64,000 nt of DNA from contig JAWHQI010000258.1 in the NCBI GenBank assembly GCA_033032865.1, positions 248,001 through 312,000 of the forward strand. Direction: 5' to 3'. Shown piece after piece: positions 1 to 64,000 of the stretch; position 1 is the stretch's first letter, and each line of letters opens with the position of its first letter. The translations under genes were made by a program, and so were the position numbers. The notes under the pieces were generated by a model. That model had not been told where the DNA came from and made no database searches. It saw only the letters and a list, made by a program, of their open reading frames with translations. Origin of the DNA: Dactylorhiza incarnata. Taxonomy: Eukaryota; Streptophyta; Magnoliopsida; Asparagales; Orchidaceae.

Positions 1-1026
1 TTTTAGGAGCCCAGCTCAACTAGAGGTGAAGAGAAGGTCGACACCTTCTAGGAGCCGAGCTCAACTAGAGGCGGATATAAGGTCGACACCTTCTAGGAGC
101 CGAGCTCAACTAGAGGTGGAGAGAAGGTCGACACCTTCTAGGAGCCGAGCTCAACTAGAGGTGGAGAGAAGGTCGACACCTTCTAGGAGCCGAGCTCAAC
201 TAGAGGTGGAGAGAAGGTCGACACCTTCTAGGAGCCGAGCTCAACTAGAGGTGAAGAGAAGGTCGACACCTCGCAGGAGCCGAGCTCAACTGGAAGCGGA
301 TACAAGGTCGACACCTTCTAGGAGCCGAGCTCAACTAGAGGCAGAGAGAAGGTCGACACCTTCTAGGAGCCGAGCTCAACTAGAGGTGAAGAGAAGGTCG
401 ACACCTTCTAGGAGCCCAGCTCAACTAGAGGTGAAGAGAAGGTCGACACCTTCTAGGAGCCGAGCTCAACTAGAGGCGGATAGAAGGTCGACACCTTCTA
501 GGAGCGGAGCTCAACTAGAGGTGGAGAGAAGGTCGACACCTTCTAGGAGCCGAGCTCAACTAGAGGTGGAGAGAAGGTCGACACCTTCTAGGAGCTGAGC
601 TCAACTAGAGGTGAAGAGAAGGTCGACACCTCGCAGGAGCCGAGCTCAACTGGAAGCGGATACAAGGTCGACACCTTTTAGGAGCCGAGCTCAACTAGAG
701 GCGGAGAGAAGGTCGACACCTTCTAGGAGCCGAGCTCAACTAGAGGTGAAGAGAAGGTCGACACCTTCTAGGAGCCCAGCTCAACTAGAGGTGAAGAGAA
801 GGTCGACACCTTCTAGGAGCCGAGCTCAACTAGAGGCGGATAGAAGGTCGACACCTTCTAGGAGCCGAGCTCAACTAGAGGTGGAGAGAAGGTCGACACC
901 TTCTAGGAGCCGAGCTCAACTAGAGGTGGAGAGAAGGTCGACACCTCGCAGGAGCCGAGCTCAACTAGAGGCGGATACAAGGTCGACACCTTCTAAGAGC
1001 CGAGCTCAACTAGAGGTGGAGAGGTC
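1..1026. repeat. 45-bp tandem satellite-like array, about 23 copies
   Basis: A 45-bp unit repeats head to tail from the window edge; each copy carries a GTCGAC and most carry a GAGCTC site. The period is divisible by three, so a long Arg/Ser-rich frame stays open, but this is a consequence of the period and I do not call a gene. There is a higher-order period of 360 bp (8 units): 241-590 and 601-950 are nearly identical apart from a few bases. The array continues beyond the left edge and ends near 1026 in unrelated sequence. Confidence 0.95.
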
Positions 1027-2200
1027 CAAGGGGACAAACCATCCCGAGGCCTCCATCCTATTGCGTTTGCTGAATGCTGATCGGTCAAATCGATCATCTC
1101 TTCGTCAAGCTGGGGGGTTGGCGTCCGGACTCTCCTCTGATAACCTCTCCAGCCGGATGGGAAGTGCAGTCGGGGGGTAACTCGGCCAACGTGCAAGGGG
1201 GGAGCTGATCTCGACCGTCAATGCAGAGGCTTGGTCTTAGGAGGACTCTCTCCCGAGGCGCTATCCCACCACCCTACATGGGTTTTTACGAGAGTCGAGT
1301 CGGAGACCTGTCCCCCAATCGGTCGCCAGGTTGCAGAAGAGTCTTCATACTATCACTCAACAATCAGAGGGGATTAACCGCACCAACCCATATGATTGGA
1401 ATAAAATACAAGAGATATTAGGCTTTGTCGCAAGAGGTCAAATGACACCTTTATACAAGGGTCCCTCAGTCAGGTAAATCGATCATCGCTTCGACGAGTT
1501 GGAAGGTCGGCGTCCAGACTTTCTCCTGATAATCTCACCAGTCGGATGAGAAATGCAGTCGGTGGGAACCGCGGCCAACGTGCAAGGGGGGAGCTGATCT
1601 CGGCCGTCATTGCAGAGGCTTGGACTTAGGGGGACGTATACCGAGGCATTGTCCCATCACCCGTTCTGGGTTTTACGAGAATCAAGTCGGAGGCTCGTTT
1701 CCCAACCTGTCGTGGAGATCGGTTTCACCTACTTCAAAAAGCTCTTGCCAGAAGAGAAAAACAACTCTCGCGGCCCATGTTTCAGGGGGCGAGGAATTTT
1801 TAATTAAATGGAATAAACACAAGGAGGGGGAGAATAGACCTTCCTGCTCAGGGATAGAACTTTTTCAGGTCATTGCCGCTCCAGGTATTCCCAAGCGATT
1901 CCCCTTCATGATTCTACAGGCGGTCTCTGCCAGTCTCGAATGCCTCTTGAACGATGAAAGATCCTTCCTAGTTCAGTTCGAGCTTCTCGATGACAAGTGA
2001 TCTCCTTGTTGAGCCTTTAGGTACTTCTGAGCAGTTCTTCATCTCATAGAACACACCATGAAGGGGACTGATAGTCGGGGAGGTTCCAAAGGAACACACC
2101 ATCCCCAGGTCTCCATCCCACTTGGGTGTTGAATGCCGACCCAACCTGTTTCACCTTATGAGTAAGACCCCTCATGGATCATAGCCGACAGAAGGAGATC
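1027..2200. repeat. Duplicated non-coding segments next to the 45-bp array
   Basis: About 1075-1290 is repeated at about 1460-1680 (offset roughly 385 bp), including a shared block around 'gccaacgtgcaagggg' and 'atgcagaggcttgg'. A third, more diverged copy of the 1022-1080 part lies near 2088-2145. No convincing gene. It is probably internal sequence of a degraded LTR element lying to the left of the minus-strand LTR at 3428, but that is inference. Confidence 0.6.
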
Positions 2201-2560
2201 ATCGGTGATAAGAAGCTTGCAGAATACCAAGCTTGGAGACGTCATGAGTAAGCATTCTCATGGAACATAAGTCCTTCATGAAGATCATCGCGAGTATGAG
2301 CTCGCTGAACACCAGCTTTGAGACGTCACGAGTCAGCATCCTCGTGGAATATACGCCCTTGATGAAGACCATTGCGAGTAGGAGCTCGCGGAACACCACC
2401 TTTGAAAACCATCGCGACTAGGGGCTCGTCGAGCATCAACTTGGAGACTTCGCGAGTAGGTTGCTGAAGAAGACCATCGCGACTAGGAACTCGCCGAGCC
2501 TCAACTTGGAGACTTCGCGAGTAGCTTATGTGCTTTCCCTTGGTGACGAACTCGTCATGA
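2200..2560. repeat. Degenerate repeats built on 'cgcgagtaggagctcgc'
   Basis: Four or five imperfect copies of a block containing 'accatcgcgactagg', 'gctcgccgaacaccaac' and 'gagacttcgcgagtag' follow each other. No open gene can be supported. The wording is close to the palindromic repeats at 2860-3300 and probably belongs to the same decayed element. Confidence 0.55.
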
Positions 2561-2639
2561 ATCATCCTGTTTGTTAGTCAGACAAAAGCACTCTCGGGCT
2601 TTACCAAAACACCCGTAAGTATGATCATGTATGGAAATC

Positions 2640-2850
2640 ACTAGCATTGAAGGAGGAAACTGAGGGGAGGAGGAGTGTCCCTTTTGACATAAGACCCCCT
2701 ACGCAGAGGGTTCGGGGACGGGGGTCAAGGGGGCAGCGCCCCTTGCGGGGTCGGGGGCAGCGCCCCTGGAAATTTTTTATTTTCCATACTCGCCTGACCC
2801 TGAAATCGCCCTTCAGGAACTCGCCACTCTTGATCTAGGTACCAGGTTGT
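2640..2850. other. G/C-rich low-complexity block
   Basis: A G-rich stretch with two copies of 'gcagcgcccc' separated by a near-palindromic 'ccttgcggggtcggggg'. Such blocks occur in plant LTR-element untranslated regions. Nothing coding is seen. Confidence 0.4.
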
Positions 2851-2859
2851 CACCACCTT

Positions 2860-3403
2860 GCGAGTAGAGAACTCACCCTCGTGAGTAGAGAACTCGCTTA
2901 TGGGCGAGTATAGAAGAATCTTGCTCGCCTGCATGAAGTCGCCTCATTTGATGCTGCTCGCGTATGCGCGAGTAAGGAAGAAGCTCGCCTATGGGCGAGT
3001 ATTGAAGGAGCTCGCTTATGGCCGAGTATTGAAGAAGCTCGCTCGCCTGCACGAAGTCGCCTATGCCGAGTAACAAGGAAGCTCGCCTATGGGCGAGTAG
3101 GGATGGCGAGTAAGGAAGGATCTCGCCACTACCCAGGAAGCTCACCTCTCTTCCGAGTAAAGTCGCTGGTCTGAACTTATCTCTGGATCTCGCCTGCAGG
3201 AACTCGCCTATGGGCGAGTATGGAACTCGCATATGAGCGAGTTTGGTGCTCGCCTGACGATGTCTTTATCTGGAACTCGCCTTTAGGATATCGCCATCTG
3301 GAACTCGCCTAACTTGTCGACTACTCGTGAGTTGCTGCCTTTGACCTCCATCTCGCCACTTTAAGCCATGAAGCCTTCTCGCAAAAATTTCTTCCTCCGA
3401 CTA
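2860..3403. repeat. Clustered short palindromes of the type 'ctcgcctatgggcgag'
   Basis: At least ten copies of an imperfect 16-18 bp palindrome (arms ctcgcc / ggcgag, loop tat or similar) are spaced 20-60 bp apart. They lie just inside the PBS of the minus-strand LTR at 3428-4089, so in that element they occupy the 5' leader. Function unknown; each copy could form a small hairpin in the element RNA. Confidence 0.7.
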
Positions 3404-4089
3404 CGATCCACGCTCACCGCACCAAAGTGTTGACGCCAGGAAAATCCTGACCTCAAGATTCGGATCAATGCAGCCCGAGGTTACTGATCCTGCGGTTCAA
3501 CTCCACGGCTCTGATAGCTAAAATAGGAGAGAGAAAATGACTAAGCACACCCCAGGTGCTCCAGCAGGGAGGTCCCACCACGTACCCGGAAGTTTGGGAG
3601 AAACTTCCCCTCCACAACCAAAAGCTGGGCGAGGCACTAGACGGACATGGATTTGGCGAGTATCCAACTTGGGGGGACCTCGACCACTTCCCAAAAGTGC
3701 CATTTCTAGTACCCCTGGGGGTCTATTTATAGAGAAATCCCAGGGGGGGGGGGGGTACAGGCGAGTATACTGCCTCTGCTCGCGAGTTACAAGGGCTACT
3801 CGCCCATACTCGCGAGATACTCGCCCATACTCGCGAGATACTCGCCCATTGCTCGCCATACTCGCCCCTTGCTCGCCATACTCGCCCCTTGCTCGCCATA
3901 CTCGCCCCTTGCTCGCCATACTCGCCCCTTGCTCGCCATACTCGCCTCTTGCTCGCTCAGCTCGCCTCTTGCTCCTGCTGGCTGAGTTGCCTTGTGTCTT
4001 GGACTGCCGGCTCCTGCGCTGACCCTTTGACCTTGACTTCAGCCTACGTGGCTTTGAATGGGCCTACCTCGGAGAATGAGGGTTGTACA
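3404..4089 (-). mobile_element. 5' LTR and primer-binding site of a Tat-type gypsy element (minus orientation)
   Basis: Reading the minus strand, the LTR begins TGTACAACCC at 4089 and ends at 3428, about 662 bp. The next bases inward (3427-3404) read CTTTGGTGCGGTGAGCGTGG, almost the same as the bases just after the left LTR of the intact Tat element at 9421. A TATA box (CTATAAATAGAC on minus) lies at 3721-3732. A block around 'gaggtcccaccac' and 'acccggaa' is shared with the LTR at 43050-43939. The internal region lies to the left and is dominated by repeats; no pol is seen in the window. Confidence 0.75.
3841..3960. repeat. 20-bp tandem repeat inside the LTR (ctcgccccttgctcgccata)
   Basis: About five and a half head-to-tail copies of a 20-bp unit with few changes, within the LTR at 3428-4089. 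Shorter related motifs (actcgcgagata) precede it. Confidence 0.9.
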
Positions 4090-4480
4090 TTACGACCTCA
4101 CTATCTTAGCGGGGAGTTAGGAGAAAAATCACCACGCTCGCGATCACCGCACGCGATCCACACTCCAATCGCCGCTCTAACCGTCCGAGACCCGCAAAAC
4201 GGCCGCCGACGCGCAACCGCAAGCTCCCGTGGCCGACCACCCGGCCGGCCGCCCTTGGCAGGGCGCCCACGGCGCGCGGCCGCAAGGCCCCGCGACAGGC
4301 CTCCCTTGGCCGCACCCCACAGCGCCTCCGCCATCGCCGCTTCCGCCAATGCCATCGTCGCCTCCTCCGCCAACGTCATCGTCGCCGCCGCCAACCCAAT
4401 TTGATTTGACATTAAAAATCAAGGTGTGACATTAATATTCCATATCGCCGCCCAAAATCAATCCGCGCCCACCATTCGTC
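4090..4480. other. GC-rich, CpG-rich flank upstream of the host gene
   Basis: Sequence outside the Tat LTR. It is very rich in CG and in CCGCC/GGCCG words up to about 4410 and then becomes AT-rich. Overlapping open frames on both strands are low-complexity by-products of composition. It is best read as promoter-proximal host DNA, but no defined element is recognised apart from the TATA box. Confidence 0.4.
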
Positions 4481-4485
4481 CGACG

Positions 4486-4491
4486 TATAAA
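4486..4491 (+). promoter_or_regulatory. Candidate TATA box of the GH5 gene
   Basis: TATAAA followed by an A-run sits at the GC-rich to AT-rich transition about 315 bp upstream of the chosen ATG (4802). Transcription would start near 4515-4525, giving a 5' UTR of roughly 280 nt. Position and composition fit a plant promoter; no transcript data support it. Confidence 0.4.
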
Positions 4492-4582
4492 AAAATCTCC
4501 CACTCATCGGACCGATCGAGCGCTCGTCGACTGACCAGTCTCTGGCCGACAGCTCGGGAGAAACCATCTTCTGCTTTACTCT

Positions 4583-4732
4583 ATGGAGTTCTTTGTTTAC
4601 AAAGGGAAGCCATTAATTATGCTCAGATTATCAATCTTACGGAGGATAAACTTGATGATAAGCAAGGTACAAAAGTTCAGATTCCCAGCCTCCCTTCCTC
4701 TTTCGTTGATCCCACACATGTATTTTATATAA
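4583..4732 (+). other. Possible upstream ORF (49 codons) in the 5' UTR of the GH5 gene
   Basis: An ATG at 4583 opens a 49-codon frame ending at 4732, between the candidate TATA box and the gene start at 4802. The peptide is unremarkable and I recognise nothing. It could lower translation of the main frame or be chance. Confidence 0.2.
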
Positions 4733-4801
4733 AAAAAAATGAAGAAATGTAATCCATTTATATATTTATTTGGCTTCCATTGATGCGGAGGCTGGGTGGG
4801 G

Positions 4802-63708
<58,907 letters not shown>

Positions 63709-64000
63709 TGATGTATTGAGCTAGCCCTTATAGTAACTTGGCCAAAGTTGGCTATTTTAGTTTATACAAATGTCCTCTCTTTTTTAGGGTGTGATCATTT
63801 GACTGATTGACCCCTAGTAAATTCATATACCCTACCCATTACTTTTCATCATTCTTCTCTTCCTCCTCTTCCTCTTTTACCACCATTGACCTCCTATTGC
63901 GTTGTTTAGATTTACCTTCTCCGGTGGTTTTTGTTGCAAAATGTTGCGAGGTCTTCAAGAGAATACATTATTAGCAGTGATCGATTATCACTGGACCATA
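63709..64000. other. Possible 3' UTR and downstream flank
   Basis: Follows the candidate stop. Contains a CT-rich run at 63851-63880. No clear polyadenylation signal can be singled out. Confidence 0.3.

Noticed and set aside
26..1180. Long Arg/Ser-rich open frames in the 45-bp array (190 and 189 codons)
   Set aside because: The unit length is a multiple of three, so any stop-free frame stays open; no start context, domain or unique sequence supports a protein.
4101..4429. Overlapping Pro/Ala/Gly-rich frames on both strands in the GC-rich flank
   Set aside because: Low-complexity composition effect; none shows a domain or continuity with the gene.

Overview
The window is nuclear DNA from a flowering plant. 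It has GT-AG introns, Ty1/copia elements with the plant PBS TGGTATCAGAGC, Ty3/gypsy elements of the Tat and chromovirus kinds, RTE-type LINE pieces, MITEs and an Au-like SINE. Species cannot be read from it; the closest remembered match to the host gene is the rice enzyme GH5BG, so a large-genome monocot is plausible but unproven.

The only host gene I can support runs along the + strand through almost the whole window (about 4802-63708). It encodes a glycoside hydrolase family 5 exo-beta-glucanase/beta-glucosidase with a fascin-like domain. Ten short exons (1,560 nt, 519 codons plus stop) join in frame at GT-AG junctions with consistent phases. They are spread over about 59 kb because five introns have been enlarged: intron 3 (25.0 kb), intron 5 (10.2 kb), intron 7 (13.5 kb), intron 8 (6.3 kb) and intron 9 (1.9 kb). 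The exons have no stop or frameshift and the GH5 catalytic residues are present. Nearly everything else is transposable elements inside the introns.

Layout: 1-4089, satellite-like arrays and a minus-strand Tat-type LTR upstream of the gene. 4090-5405, GC-rich flank, TATA box and exons 1-3. Intron 3: a decayed gypsy integrase, a gypsy gag/LTR remnant, then copia-1 (8058-25486) split by a structurally intact Tat-lineage element (8741-21113) that carries a dual-RNase-H polyprotein, an 87-bp satellite array and two spliced antisense genes; then an RTE LINE tail, a truncated gypsy LTR, and a gag-only element inserted in a MITE. 30449-30866, exons 4-5. Intron 5: copia-2, a fold-back MITE, a second gag-only element and a decayed copia RT. 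41102-41551, exons 6-7. Intron 7: LINE RT fragment cut by a second Tat-family element, an LTR-like remnant, a copia RT scrap and copia-3. 55003-55355, exon 8. Intron 8: a chromovirus (55745-61291). 61619-61798, exon 9. A candidate last exon lies at 63659-63708.

Six elements with both LTRs (Tat-1, copia-1, gag-only 1, copia-2, copia-3, chromovirus) make up about 36 kb. Five of them have clear 5-bp target-site duplications (CCGGA, TACTC, CAAAG, AAAAT, TTGTC). The most unusual biology is the giant-intron gene that stays intact, and the Tat element with two TATA-driven, spliced antisense genes, one of which recurs in a second Tat family in the same window.
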